This document shows positions 25,283 through 34,411 of a stretch of 64,000 bases of DNA, piece by piece. Source of the stretch: Pseudomonas sp. NKUCC02_KPG (GTDB lineage: Bacteria; Pseudomonadota; Gammaproteobacteria; Pseudomonadales; Pseudomonadaceae); the NCBI RefSeq assembly GCF_019345465.1, contig NZ_JAHKRC010000001.1, forward strand, positions 372,001-436,000, in the 5' to 3' direction. Position 1 is the stretch's first letter, and each line of letters opens with the position of its first letter. Made by a program: the position numbers and the translations under genes. The notes under the pieces were generated by a model. That model was given only the letters and a program-made list of their open reading frames with translations. It was not told the DNA's origin and made no database searches.

Positions 25283-26062
25283 ATGGACAACAGCACCACC
25301 CAGAACAACGATCTCGTCTCTGCCGTCGGCCGGACCATGGCTGTGCTTGAAGCCCTGGCCGAACACCCGGAAGAGAGTGGCGTTTCCGAAATTGCACAGA
25401 AGCTGGACATGTCAAAGAGCACGGTCTATCGCTTTTTGCAGTCACTCAAGGCGCGTGGTTATGTGGTTCAGGATGCGGAAGACCGCTACCGCCTGAGCGT
25501 GCGGCTGTTCGAGCTGGGGGCCCAGGCCCTGCCCCATCTGGATATCGTGCGCGAAGCCGAACCTGGCATGCGCCGCATCAACGAACTGACTGGCGAGACC
25601 GTGCACCTGGGCATCCTCGACGAAGGCAGCATCGTCTACGTGCACAAGATCGACTCCAAATACAACTTGCGCATGTACTCGCGCATCGGGCGCCGGGCGC
25701 CGTTGTACTGCACCGGCATCGGCAAGGTACTGCTGGCCTGGCTGGAAGAAGACGAACTGCTTGCGCTCCTGCGTGAAGAAAGCTTCGAGCGACGCACCGC
25801 CAATACCCTCACCAGCATCGACGCCTACCTGCAGGAACTGGCGCTGGTTCGCGAGCAGGGCTATGGCGAAGACCATGAAGAATTCGAAGACAACATGCGT
25901 TGTCTCGCAGCCCCCATCCGCGACCGTTTCGGCCATGTGATTGGCGGCATGAGCGTATCGTTCCCGTGCTTTCGCTTTCGCGAAGAACTGAAACAGGACT
26001 ATGTGAAACAGCTGATGGTGGCTTCGCAGCAGGTTTCAAGTCAGTTGGGCTGGCATCCGTAA
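25283..26062 (+). CDS. IclR-family regulator (KdgR-like)
   Basis: 259 residues from the ATG at 25283 (GGAG upstream). The N-terminal winged helix (LEALAEHPEESGVSEIAQKLDMSKSTVYRFLQSLKARGYV) is followed by the IclR effector domain (TVHLGILDEGSIVYVHKID, GRRAPLYCTGIGKVLLAWLEE, ENDMRCLAAPIRDRFG-like). It is divergent from kdgK, and GAAAC-N3-GTTTC sites sit between them. Likely a KDG-responsive repressor of the operon. Confidence 0.9.
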   Translation: MDNSTTQNNDLVSAVGRTMAVLEALAEHPEESGVSEIAQKLDMSKSTVYRFLQSLKARGYVVQDAEDRYRLSVRLFELGAQALPHLDIVREAEPGMRRINELTGETVHLGILDEGSIVYVHKIDSKYNLRMYSRIGRRAPLYCTGIGKVLLAWLEEDELLALLREESFERRTANTLTSIDAYLQELALVREQGYGEDHEEFEDNMRCLAAPIRDRFGHVIGGMSVSFPCFRFREELKQDYVKQLMVASQQVSSQLGWHP

Positions 26063-26222
26063 GGGTGAAGCAAGGGGCTGCAGCGCTGCGCAGGAAAGTG
26101 CAGCACTTGCCTCTAACGCGAATAAAACACAACTGCAACAAGCTCCTTGGATGCGATAAACTGCCCGCCGTTTAAAAGTCGGCAAGGACTCTACCCGGCC
26201 TGCCTCTCGCACAAGGATCGTC

Positions 26223-27032
26223 ATGTTAAAACCCTCATTCCCCCTCGTCCTTGCCGCCCTGCTGGTGGCCGGCTGCCAATCCAGCACCCGCGCCCCGGAC
26301 AAACCGTCCAGGCTCACCCCAGCCCAGGAAAAGGAGCAGGCCCTGCAACGCGGGGTTTATGAAAAGCTGATCAGCAAGGTGCTTGCCCGAGAGGCTGATC
26401 TGGCTAACGCCCAGGGCCGCAATGGCAGCTTCAACCTGGTAATGACCGTTGACGACAAGAACCGCATCATCGGTTGCGACACTCAACCCAACACGAAACT
26501 GGATAACCGGATCTACCCCTACAACCGCACACTGGCGACCGATCTAGTGTCAATCTGCTGGACCGCGGTGTTCCCCGAGCTGCCTTCATCACTGATCAGT
26601 ACCAGGACCAGGACGGCTAAAGTCGTCGCTCCGGTCGCGGTTTATCCCCTCACCGGGCTCAGTGCCGAAGACCGCGAACAACGCGCGGCAGCGTTGCTGG
26701 ACAAGGCGCAAAATAACTTTCTGTTCAAGCACTTGCTTGCCCCGCTGCCCATCGACAGCATCGGTGTCGCCACGCTCATGATGATGAGCGACAGCACAGG
26801 CAAGGTGCTTGAATGTGCGGCCAGTCTGGATCCCCATGCCCTGCGTCCCGCTGAGTTCAAGCAGGACGATACCTTGCTTGCCAGCCTGGTCCAGCGCTGC
26901 AAGCAAATGAACCTGAGCACCATGCCGGGCTTTGAAGCGAACGCCAGAGGGATAGGCAGCGCATTCCATAGAATCGAGTACTCGCCCTGGAAAGCCGGAC
27001 TCAAGCCCCCTGCGACGTCAAATTCCGAGTGA
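26223..27032 (+). CDS. Putative lipoprotein of unknown function
   Basis: 269 residues with a lipoprotein signal (LVLAALLVAGC, Cys18 as the lipidated residue) and AAGGA before the ATG. The mature part has two related-looking segments: a V/L-rich strand followed by 'GCDTQPN' near 80 and 'LECAASLDP' near 195. This suggests an internal duplication of a TonB-C-like fold; that is inference only. Alone between the IclR gene and a REP element. Confidence 0.75.
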   Translation: MLKPSFPLVLAALLVAGCQSSTRAPDKPSRLTPAQEKEQALQRGVYEKLISKVLAREADLANAQGRNGSFNLVMTVDDKNRIIGCDTQPNTKLDNRIYPYNRTLATDLVSICWTAVFPELPSSLISTRTRTAKVVAPVAVYPLTGLSAEDREQRAAALLDKAQNNFLFKHLLAPLPIDSIGVATLMMMSDSTGKVLECAASLDPHALRPAEFKQDDTLLASLVQRCKQMNLSTMPGFEANARGIGSAFHRIEYSPWKAGLKPPATSNSE

Positions 27033-27034
27033 TG

Positions 27035-27060
27035 CCATCGCGAGCAAGCCCGCTCCCAAA
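27035..27060. repeat. Single REP element
   Basis: CCATCGCGAGCAAGCCCGCT and a few following bases match the REP arms at 15579 and 50068. It sits between the lipoprotein stop and the convergent adaptor gene. Confidence 0.8.
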
Positions 27061-27085
27061 AGGGGCTGTGTGAAGCGCTGTGTTC

Positions 27086-28321
27086 TCACAGGCTTCTCAC
27101 ACTCACAAACCCGGAGTTCAGCCCGAACACCTCAACCCCCTGGGCAGTGGATTGGCCAATCGTGACCTCCCGCCGCACCACTGGCGCGTCCAGGTTTTCA
27201 CGGTGCTCCACGAACATGGCATCACCGGCCTGTTCCACGGCTGCGTGGGGGATGATGAAACTGTTCTCGTTGCGGTATGTCACGATGGTCATGTGGACAC
27301 TCATGCCCAACCGGACGTTCTTGAAGTCCCCGTTCTCGGGGGCATTTACGGTGATGGTGATAGGGAATGTCGCCGAACTCTCGACACTTTCATCCGGTGT
27401 GGCGATCTGACTGATAGCACTCACCTGACCGCTTAGCTGAAGCCCCGAAAAGCCTCCTGCGGACAAAGCGACCTTCTGCTTCAGGGAGAACGTGTTCACG
27501 TCTGCCTCCGAAACCTGAGCGACAACCTTGAGCCCACCCATATCAGCCAGTTTCATCAGTTGCTGGCCCTTGGCAACAAGCACGCCCTTATGCAGCGCGC
27601 TCACTTCCCCTCCTGCCGGCTGCGGCCCCCCCATTGACAACACAACCCCCGAAAACGGAGCCGCAAGCGTCTTGTGCTCCAGCAAGGCACTGAGTTGTTG
27701 GTGAACGATTGATGCATTCTGATATTCCATCTCGGCAATGGTGCGGGCCTCTCCCTTGCCCGAAGCCAGCACATACTTGAGCTGCGCCCGTGTAGACGCC
27801 AGTTCCAGGGATTGCAACTGGCGTTGCTGCTTCAAGGCATCGAGTTCGTTACGCGCAACAATACCTTTTTGATACAACGCTTCGACCTGAGATAACTCAA
27901 GGTCAAGAGTCTGCATGGACAGTTCTGCCAGCCTGAGCATCTGCCGTGCTTGCATCGCTTCCTGGCCCGTTGCCCAGGTGCGATAGGTTTCAACTACCTG
28001 CTGCGCTTTCAACTTGCTGGCCAAGGCGTCCCTGACCTTGATTTCAAGAAGGGCCGTATCGAGCGCGAGCAAAGCCTGGCCCTTTTCTACCGGCATGCCC
28101 GGGCTCAAGTCATTGGCGGACACAACCCCCTCAAAAGGCGCACTGACAATGACGGTCTCAAGCGGCTCGATTTTGCCGACCAGGCCGATTTCATGTTCCA
28201 GTTTCTGGCTGCGCACAGCCACCCAGTCAACCGCTTCGTCCGGCGTACGGGGCAGGCCTGTCAGCAACACCAAGGCCAGCACCAGCCCTCCTGCGGCCAG
28301 ACATTTACTGCGAGCGGTCAT
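27086..28321 (-). CDS. Periplasmic adaptor of an ABC exporter (HlyD/MacA-like)
   Basis: 411 residues from the ATG at 28321, 13 bp after the TolC gene stop. An N-terminal membrane anchor (CLAAGGLVLALVLLTGLP) leads to a biotinyl-lipoyl half (VGKIEPLETVIVSAPFEGVV), then a long coiled-coil hairpin (~110-220), the second lipoyl half (TLAAPFSGVVLSMGG) and beta-barrel domains. It joins an inner-membrane ABC transporter to TolC. Last gene of a four-gene operon whose members overlap or nearly touch. Confidence 0.88.
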   Translation of the reverse strand: MTARSKCLAAGGLVLALVLLTGLPRTPDEAVDWVAVRSQKLEHEIGLVGKIEPLETVIVSAPFEGVVSANDLSPGMPVEKGQALLALDTALLEIKVRDALASKLKAQQVVETYRTWATGQEAMQARQMLRLAELSMQTLDLELSQVEALYQKGIVARNELDALKQQRQLQSLELASTRAQLKYVLASGKGEARTIAEMEYQNASIVHQQLSALLEHKTLAAPFSGVVLSMGGPQPAGGEVSALHKGVLVAKGQQLMKLADMGGLKVVAQVSEADVNTFSLKQKVALSAGGFSGLQLSGQVSAISQIATPDESVESSATFPITITVNAPENGDFKNVRLGMSVHMTIVTYRNENSFIIPHAAVEQAGDAMFVEHRENLDAPVVRREVTIGQSTAQGVEVFGLNSGFVSVRSL

Positions 28322-28334
28322 GGCCTTGACGGGA

Positions 28335-29801
28335 TCAAAAACGCTCAAGTGAAATCTCCCAGTTTTCCAGCATGACACCCAGCAGCAGATCAAGCTGGGC
28401 TCGGGCGTCCAGATATGAAATCTGCGCACTCAAATCGGCATCTTCAGCCGCACGCAGGTCGGCTTCAAAACTGATGATTTGAAAGTTGCTGGATCGGCCG
28501 GCGTTCAGCTTGTCGTGCTCGATGGCCAGCTTGCGCCTGGACAGATCCATGACCCGCTGCGAAATTCCAAGCTGACGCCACAGGGTGTTCAGGCCGCGAA
28601 CCGCATCGGTGGTCTGGCGCTGCAAATCAATGCGCGCCTCTTCCTGGAGCAACTGCTGTTGCTCCAGCATGCTCCGGGCGTTGACCTGGCCTTGTCGGAT
28701 GCTCATGTCGCCAATGGGGATCTCCAGTTTCAGACCGGTGTAACTGTCCCACGCCCGACTGGAGCCATTGATGCTGTGCTGGTCCCGCTGCTGATTGACC
28801 CCCGCCACCCACGATACATCCCACCGAGCGCGGTCTTGCGCGACCAACAGGTTGATGGCCGCCTGCTCGCTTTGTAGCAATGTTGCCAGGTATTGCGGCT
28901 GCTTGGCCTGCGCCATCTGCAACGCTGTCCCCTGGTCAATCTCAAGCGGGGTCACGTGCAGAGTGTCACTGGCCAACACGGGGGTCGCCAGGTCGAGGGC
29001 CAGCAACTTGAGCAGTTGCAATCGACTGGCCTGCAGCTGATTTTTCGCCTCTTCTACGGCCAATTCCTGGGTCGCGATATCCGCCTCGATCTGAATCACG
29101 TCAAATTGCGCCACTCGCCCTGCAACGATCAGCAACTGGTTGACCTCAAGTAATGCTACGGCCCTTTTGAGTGCCTCCGTGGCAAGGGTCACCTGGCTTT
29201 GGGATTTCATCAGCGTGCGATAGGCCGCGATGATCTCGTAAATGGTTTGCGACACACTCGCCTGCACATTCAGCTGGTTGACTTGCTCGGTCAATTTGGC
29301 CAGGCGCAGGGGCGCCGTCGTGACCTCTTTGCCTGCCCCCCTTAGCAACGGCTGGGTCAATGTCAGCCCCAGGCCCTCACGGCTCAGATCACCTGAGTTC
29401 TTCGTGGCATTGAGTTGCTGGTTCCAGCTCAGATCCAGACTGGTCCCGTACTCCCCCAGCACACTCACCGAAGGCGTAAGGTCCGAAGCGCGGCTACGAT
29501 CGCTGCTGCCCCTCGCAAACGTATAAGTCCCCGTGAGCTTGAGTTTGGGGTTGAACATGTTGTCCACCAGCCGCAACTCAAACTTTTCCCGCACGCGCTG
29601 GAGCTTGAGGCTGCGGATGCTGTAGTTGCGCCGCAGCCCCAGCGCGACGGCTTCGGCCAAGGACAGATCGATTGAATGCTGGCTCTTCAAGACTGCGCCT
29701 TGCGCCTCACTGTGCGGGACGCCTGCCTGTGCAAGCGTCAGCGATGACGGAATGGAAATCGCACATGCAGCACCTAGCATCACCGCTGTTTTAATATTCA
29801 C
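28335..29801 (-). CDS. TolC-family outer membrane efflux protein
   Basis: 488 residues from a GTG (GGAGG upstream). It has a signal peptide (MNIKTAVMLGAACAISIPSSLTLAQA). Two repeated TolC-type helical hairpins start at SLAEAVALGLRRNYSIRSLKLQ and again around residues 250-300. The start overlaps the permease stop by 11 bp. It gives the exporter its own outer membrane channel. Confidence 0.88.
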   Translation of the reverse strand: MNIKTAVMLGAACAISIPSSLTLAQAGVPHSEAQGAVLKSQHSIDLSLAEAVALGLRRNYSIRSLKLQRVREKFELRLVDNMFNPKLKLTGTYTFARGSSDRSRASDLTPSVSVLGEYGTSLDLSWNQQLNATKNSGDLSREGLGLTLTQPLLRGAGKEVTTAPLRLAKLTEQVNQLNVQASVSQTIYEIIAAYRTLMKSQSQVTLATEALKRAVALLEVNQLLIVAGRVAQFDVIQIEADIATQELAVEEAKNQLQASRLQLLKLLALDLATPVLASDTLHVTPLEIDQGTALQMAQAKQPQYLATLLQSEQAAINLLVAQDRARWDVSWVAGVNQQRDQHSINGSSRAWDSYTGLKLEIPIGDMSIRQGQVNARSMLEQQQLLQEEARIDLQRQTTDAVRGLNTLWRQLGISQRVMDLSRRKLAIEHDKLNAGRSSNFQIISFEADLRAAEDADLSAQISYLDARAQLDLLLGVMLENWEISLERF

Positions 29802-30996
29802 GCAGGGCCTCCACCGGGGTCAGGCGAGAAGCCGTGATGGCAGGTTTCAAACCAAAGAACACGCCCACCAGAACAGTACTGGTGATCCCCAAAGGGATAG
29901 CGTTCACGGCCAGGGTAAACGCCCAATCCGAGAATCGGGCATAGAGGTAAGCCAGCGCCATGCCCAGGCCTGCACCCAGCACAGCCCCAAAAAAACTGAG
30001 CGTCACGGCTTCGATCAGAAACAGATTGCGGATGTCCTGGCGGCGGGCGCCAATGGCCAGGCGCAGCCCGATCTCCGTACGGCGTTCAGAAACATTCATG
30101 TACATGACATTCATCACCGCCACACCGCCACCGACCAGGGTGATAACGCCCAAGGCCAGCAAGAGGCTATGGAAAGTACGGGTTTGCCGGTTCATGCCCT
30201 CGATCATTTGCAGCGGAGTCACCACCTCAACGGTGCGGGACTTGAAGGCACGGGCCAATACTTCGCGCAACCTCGACGCTACGCGTTCACTCGTGTTGTA
30301 GAGGGGGAAGCGAACAACCAGGTCATCGATCCTCGCGTTACCCGACACACGAGCCATGCCCTGCAGGGGCACAAATACCGACAGGTTGGCGTAGACCGGG
30401 CTGATCAGTGATTCGGTTCGCGGTTGCAGCACCCCGATCACCTTGAACAGATAGTGGTTGATCTTGAGCCAGTCACCGGTCTGGATCATGGCCCCACTGC
30501 GGCTCAGTGATGCCGCGACTTCATGGCCGAGTACCACCACATTCTCGTCCTGATCAAAGGGGTGCAAAAAGCGTCCGTGCGCCAACGACAGCTTCATCAC
30601 GTCAAGCAGAACAGGTTCGGTGCCGACAAGGCGGATATCGCTGCTCTGACGATTGAATCCGGCCTGGGCAACAGACATGGCGGTGGGGGCGATCAGCAGC
30701 CCCTCAAATCCCAGCCCCTTGATGGTTTCAGCCTCAATGGACAAAGGTGAGGCTTGCCCCCCCTGTTTGACTTGCAATCTGACCGCCATTGTATCGACGC
30801 CCATGTCATGGAAGACCTTGGCCACATCCTCCCGGGCGTTATGCCCAATATTGATGACCGCGATAATCGAAGCACTGCCTATGACGATGCCCAGCAACGC
30901 CAGCGTCGAGCGCTTGCCCAGCGTACGAAAGCTGTCAATTGCGTCCCCGGCCGCGTTAACCAGTGAGGGGGCGATCAAGGAGATCAAAGGTCGCAC
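29791..30996 (-). CDS. ABC transporter permease (MacB/FtsX type)
   Basis: 401 residues from a GTG. One N-terminal helix (LALLGIVIGSASIIAVINIG), a ~200-residue periplasmic MacB-PCD domain, then three C-terminal helices (FtsX domain, SERRTEIGLRLAIGARRQDIRNLFLIEA motif). This matches the permease half of MacB, with the ATPase as a separate gene. It overlaps the ATPase stop by 13 bp. Mechanotransmission exporters of this type move peptides, siderophores or lipopeptides; substrate unknown. Confidence 0.9.
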   Translation of the reverse strand: MRPLISLIAPSLVNAAGDAIDSFRTLGKRSTLALLGIVIGSASIIAVINIGHNAREDVAKVFHDMGVDTMAVRLQVKQGGQASPLSIEAETIKGLGFEGLLIAPTAMSVAQAGFNRQSSDIRLVGTEPVLLDVMKLSLAHGRFLHPFDQDENVVVLGHEVAASLSRSGAMIQTGDWLKINHYLFKVIGVLQPRTESLISPVYANLSVFVPLQGMARVSGNARIDDLVVRFPLYNTSERVASRLREVLARAFKSRTVEVVTPLQMIEGMNRQTRTFHSLLLALGVITLVGGGVAVMNVMYMNVSERRTEIGLRLAIGARRQDIRNLFLIEAVTLSFFGAVLGAGLGMALAYLYARFSDWAFTLAVNAIPLGITSTVLVGVFFGLKPAITASRLTPVEALREY

Positions 30997-31688
30997 TGGC
31001 CAACCTCTTCAACCCGGCCGCTGTGTACCCTGACTTGTCGGCGCATGAGGCGCGCAACCAAGGGGTCATGGGTGACGATCAATAACGTGACGCCCTGTTC
31101 TTTCTGGATCGACAACAGCAGTTCAAGAATTTCGCTGGCCGTCTGGCCATCCAGGCTGCCGGTTGGCTCATCGGCCAAGATCAAGGTGGGTTGCCCTACC
31201 AGGGCCCGGGCAATCGCCACGCGCTGCTTTTGCCCTCCGGACAAATCTGCAGGCTTGTAGCAAGCACGATGCGCCATCCCGACGCGTTGCAACATCACCA
31301 TCGCCTGCTCCAAAGAGCGTGCGCGGTCGAACCAGCGATATCGAAGCGCCAAGGCTACATTTTCGATCACGTTCAAACGGGGGATCAGATTGAAGTTCTG
31401 AAAGATAAAACCAATGTTCATCTTCCGAAGGCTTGCCAGTTCGTCACTCTGTGCTTGTGTGACCGGGCGTCCCATAAACAGGTATTCACCCTCATCGGCA
31501 AAATCCAGCAGGCCGATAATATTCAACAACGTACTTTTACCGGACCCGGATGCCCCGACGACGGCACAGGCATCTCCAACATCGACACTGAAATCAATGC
31601 CACTTATAACGCGACTTGGTTGCCCATCATGAACATAACTTTTACCGATGCCTTTTAAAGAGATGCAAGGGTTGAGTATCACCCCCAT
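30984..31688 (-). CDS. ABC transporter ATP-binding protein (MacB/LolD type)
   Basis: 234 residues with Walker A GASGSGKST, Q-loop FIFQNFNL, signature LSGGQKQRVAIARAL, Walker B LILADEPTGSLD and the H-loop His in IVTHDP. GAGGG lies upstream of the ATG. It is first in the exporter operon. A terminator-like hairpin upstream (31772-31804) separates it from the small secreted protein gene. Confidence 0.93.
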   Translation of the reverse strand: MGVILNPCISLKGIGKSYVHDGQPSRVISGIDFSVDVGDACAVVGASGSGKSTLLNIIGLLDFADEGEYLFMGRPVTQAQSDELASLRKMNIGFIFQNFNLIPRLNVIENVALALRYRWFDRARSLEQAMVMLQRVGMAHRACYKPADLSGGQKQRVAIARALVGQPTLILADEPTGSLDGQTASEILELLLSIQKEQGVTLLIVTHDPLVARLMRRQVRVHSGRVEEVGQCDL

Positions 31689-31771
31689 AAATAGCCCTCA
31701 CCGATAACTTTCATCTGTTCATCCACACAGGCAACCGTAAAACACACCCGGTCTGCGCACAGAACTAAAAG

Positions 31772-31804
31772 CACACAGGCATTACACTGCAATGCCTGTG
31801 TGCA
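31772..31804 (-). terminator. Rho-independent terminator of the 31822 gene
   Basis: A 13 bp perfect stem (GCACACAGGCATT / AATGCCTGTGTGC) with a 7-base loop. On the minus strand it is followed by TTTTAG. It ends the small secreted protein gene before the exporter operon. Confidence 0.75.
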
Positions 31805-31821
31805 GGTGTAAGTCCAGATAC

Positions 31822-32274
31822 TTAAGGATTCAAAACCTTGTACACATTACAGCTAGGGTCCGCACCGGATTTGTCGAATACAAACTCGAACCCGACTTCT
31901 ATGTTGTCCCGACCATTAAAGTATTTGGCCAAAATCTTGGACAACTGATGCCACTGACCGTCCTGCTTCAAGTCATCGTTGGATTTGATTTGATTTTCCC
32001 AACCCAGCATGGGCACCTTGCTATGCCCCATTTTCAAATTGGCTTTATTACCGCCACTCTGACCATTGAGCTTTGTGATCTTGTAGTCTATTGCATAAAT
32101 ACTTTCAGGCCCACCAGCGCCCATGTAGTAATGACCTCTCACTTCGCCCAGAAACTTGCCTGAGGAAGGCTTGCAGGACAATTGAAAGGGGATCTCTTTT
32201 AACGGAGCTGCAACTGCAGAAAAACTCATCACAGACAAGGCAATCAAACCAATCCGCACTGGAAGTTTAAACAT
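31822..32274 (-). CDS. Small secreted protein of unknown function
   Basis: 150 residues from the ATG at 32274 (GAGGG 8 bases upstream; the ATG five codons earlier overlaps that site). The signal peptide (FKLPVRIGLIALSVMSFSAVAA) leaves a ~128-residue mature domain with two Cys (LSCKPSSG, PSCNVYKV) that could form a disulphide. Several Gly-rich loops are present. The flanking non-coding DNA is AT-rich for this genome. Family not recognised. It has its own terminator, so it is not part of the exporter operon. Confidence 0.72.
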   Translation of the reverse strand: MFKLPVRIGLIALSVMSFSAVAAPLKEIPFQLSCKPSSGKFLGEVRGHYYMGAGGPESIYAIDYKITKLNGQSGGNKANLKMGHSKVPMLGWENQIKSNDDLKQDGQWHQLSKILAKYFNGRDNIEVGFEFVFDKSGADPSCNVYKVLNP

Positions 32275-32507
32275 GACGCTTACCCTCATAAGTAAATATC
32301 TAAATTTGGCTTATCAGTAAATCTAAGCGCCGCAATTAATACATGCCGCTGACATTACAAAACACAGGATAAATTACTTGGCAAAGTAGGATTATTCCTA
32401 ATTAGCGCATAACACAGCAAACTACTTGCTACCGACTATTATTAAACACCTCACTCAGAAACTGCATAGCCACCACAACGAATTTCACGCAGATCATTTG
32501 CACGCAT

Positions 32508-32546
32508 AAAAAAACCCCCGCGCTCCTCTCGAAGGCGGGGGTTTTT
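32508..32546 (-). terminator. Terminator of the cyo operon
   Basis: AACCCCCGC / GCGGGGGTT stem with a 13-base loop. An A-run on the left gives a U tract on the minus strand after cyoE, and a T-run on the right makes it usable in both directions. Confidence 0.85.
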
Positions 32547-32559
32547 CAGTCTGGCTATC

Positions 32560-33447
32560 TTAGTGCGCGTAAGTCAGCAGCAACTCGGCGGGCGCTTTGA
32601 AATCCAGGGACATCATGACGCTCAGTGCGGTAATGGTGAAGATCGAGAACACGAACAGCTTGCGTGCCCAGACCTTGTCGTCGACGGCCTTGTAGCCCGT
32701 CCACGCCATGTACAGCCAGTACATGCCCATCGCAGCAGCCACGGCCATGTAGCTCATGCCGGCGTATCCGCCGAGGGTGAGCATCAGGGTCGCGATCAGG
32801 AACGCGAGGATGTAGAGCAGGATGTGCTTCTTGGCAACTTTGATCCCGCGCTTCACTGGCAACACCGGAATCGATGCAGCCAGGTAATCGTTGAAGCGGA
32901 AGATCGCAATGGCGTAGGAATGCGGCATCTGCCACAGGCTGAACATCACCAGCAGGGTCAGTGCGGCCATGTCGAAGCTGTTGCTCACTGCGACGTAGCC
33001 GATAACCGGTGGCATCGCACCCGACAGACTGCCAATCAGCGTGCCGTGAACCGACTTGCGCTTGAAGTACAGGCTGTACAAACCGACGTAGATCACAAAG
33101 CCGATCGCTGCGAACAGAGCCGCCAGCGGGTTGGCTACGCGATACAGCAGGGCAAGGCCGGCGACCCCCAGCAAGGTGGCGTACACCAGTGCCACCTTGA
33201 GGGAGATCAGACCCTGGACCAGTACGCGGTTCTTGGTGCGGTCCATCTTGATGTCAATGTCGCGGTCGATGCAGTTGTTGAACACACAACCGGACGCTAC
33301 CACCAGGGAGGTGCCGATTACCGCGGCCAGGAAGAGGGCAAGATCGAAATGCCCCTTCGAGGCCAGGAAAAACCCGCCTGCCACAGAAAGCACGTTACCG
33401 AAAATGATCCCCGGTTTGGTGATTTGGATAAAGTGCTTAAAGGACAT
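32560..33447 (-). CDS. cyoE: Protoheme IX farnesyltransferase (heme o synthase) CyoE
   Basis: 295 residues, UbiA-fold prenyltransferase with about nine membrane helices. The first Asp motif is [18 protein letters not shown] and the second is [14 protein letters not shown]. It converts heme b to heme o for the cytochrome bo3 oxidase. It is last of cyoABCDE, 11 bp after cyoD, and followed by a strong terminator. Confidence 0.95.
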   Translation of the reverse strand: MSFKHFIQITKPGIIFGNVLSVAGGFFLASKGHFDLALFLAAVIGTSLVVASGCVFNNCIDRDIDIKMDRTKNRVLVQGLISLKVALVYATLLGVAGLALLYRVANPLAALFAAIGFVIYVGLYSLYFKRKSVHGTLIGSLSGAMPPVIGYVAVSNSFDMAALTLLVMFSLWQMPHSYAIAIFRFNDYLAASIPVLPVKRGIKVAKKHILLYILAFLIATLMLTLGGYAGMSYMAVAAAMGMYWLYMAWTGYKAVDDKVWARKLFVFSIFTITALSVMMSLDFKAPAELLLTYAH

Positions 33448-33458
33448 CGGGTCTTACC

Positions 33459-33785
33459 TCACTTCGCCATCATTTCAGTGTGGATGCTGAACATGATCCA
33501 CAGGGACAAGCCCACCAGCAGCACAATAACCAGGGCCGCGAATACCAGCGCCGTGACGTTGTTGCGTTGAGCAGGCGAACGGTCCAGGTGCAGGAAGTAC
33601 ACCAGGTGAACAACTACTTGCACCACGGCGAACAACAGTACGATCGCCAGCGTGGTGAATTTTGGCAGCGATGGATACATCACCAGCCCAAACGGAATAA
33701 CGGTCAGGATCACCGACAGGATGAAGCCGATTGCATAGGACTTCACGCTGCCATGATTGGCGCCGTCGGAATGTGCGTTAGCCAT
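33459..33785 (-). CDS. cyoD: Cytochrome bo3 ubiquinol oxidase subunit IV
   Basis: 108 residues with three membrane helices and the family stretch HLVYFLHLDRS. The start touches the cyoC stop (one-base overlap). This small subunit helps assemble the oxidase. Confidence 0.93.
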   Translation of the reverse strand: MANAHSDGANHGSVKSYAIGFILSVILTVIPFGLVMYPSLPKFTTLAIVLLFAVVQVVVHLVYFLHLDRSPAQRNNVTALVFAALVIVLLVGLSLWIMFSIHTEMMAK

Positions 33786-34408
33786 TACAAAGTCCCCATC
33801 AGGTAAACAACGGTGAATACGCAGATCCAGACCACGTCCAGGAAGTGCCAGAACAGGCTCAGGCAGCTCAGACGGGTCTTGTTGGTCGAAGTCAGGCCAT
33901 TTTTCTGCACCTGATACATCATGATCGCCATCCAGATCAGACCGCTGGTCACGTGCAGACCGTGGGTACCTACCAGGGTGAAGAACCCGGACAGGAAGCC
34001 CGAACGGCTAGGGCCGTAGCCTTCGGAGATCAACAGGTGGAACTCGTTGATTTCCATGGCGATGAAGCCTGCACCGAGCAGGAAGGTCATGCCCAGCCAG
34101 AACAGCACTTGCTGCTTTTTGCCCTTGAACAACGCCAGCATGGCGAAGCCGTAGGTGATCGAGCTGAACAGCAACAGGGCGGTTTCACCCAGTACGTATG
34201 GCAGCTCGAAGATGTCGTGGCCCGACGGGCCACCCGCTACGTTGTTAACCAGAACTGCATATACCGCGAAGATCGACGCGAACAAAATGCAGTCGGTCAT
34301 CAGGTAGAGCCAGAAACCAAATATGGTTGTCTCGCCCGCGTCGTGGTGTTCCTCGTGCTCATGGTCGTGACCATGAGCGTGTCCAGCAGTGGTCGCTAAG
34401 TTCGACAT
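33785..34408 (-). CDS. cyoC: Cytochrome bo3 ubiquinol oxidase subunit III
   Basis: 207 residues, five membrane helices. It has a His-rich N-terminus ([14 protein letters not shown]) before the conserved [19 protein letters not shown]. The heme-copper subunit III glutamate region (MEINEFHLL) and GLHVTSGL are present. 3 bp separate it from cyoB. Confidence 0.95.
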   Translation of the reverse strand: MSNLATTAGHAHGHDHEHEEHHDAGETTIFGFWLYLMTDCILFASIFAVYAVLVNNVAGGPSGHDIFELPYVLGETALLLFSSITYGFAMLALFKGKKQQVLFWLGMTFLLGAGFIAMEINEFHLLISEGYGPSRSGFLSGFFTLVGTHGLHVTSGLIWMAIMMYQVQKNGLTSTNKTRLSCLSLFWHFLDVVWICVFTVVYLMGTL

Positions 34409-34411
34409 GGT

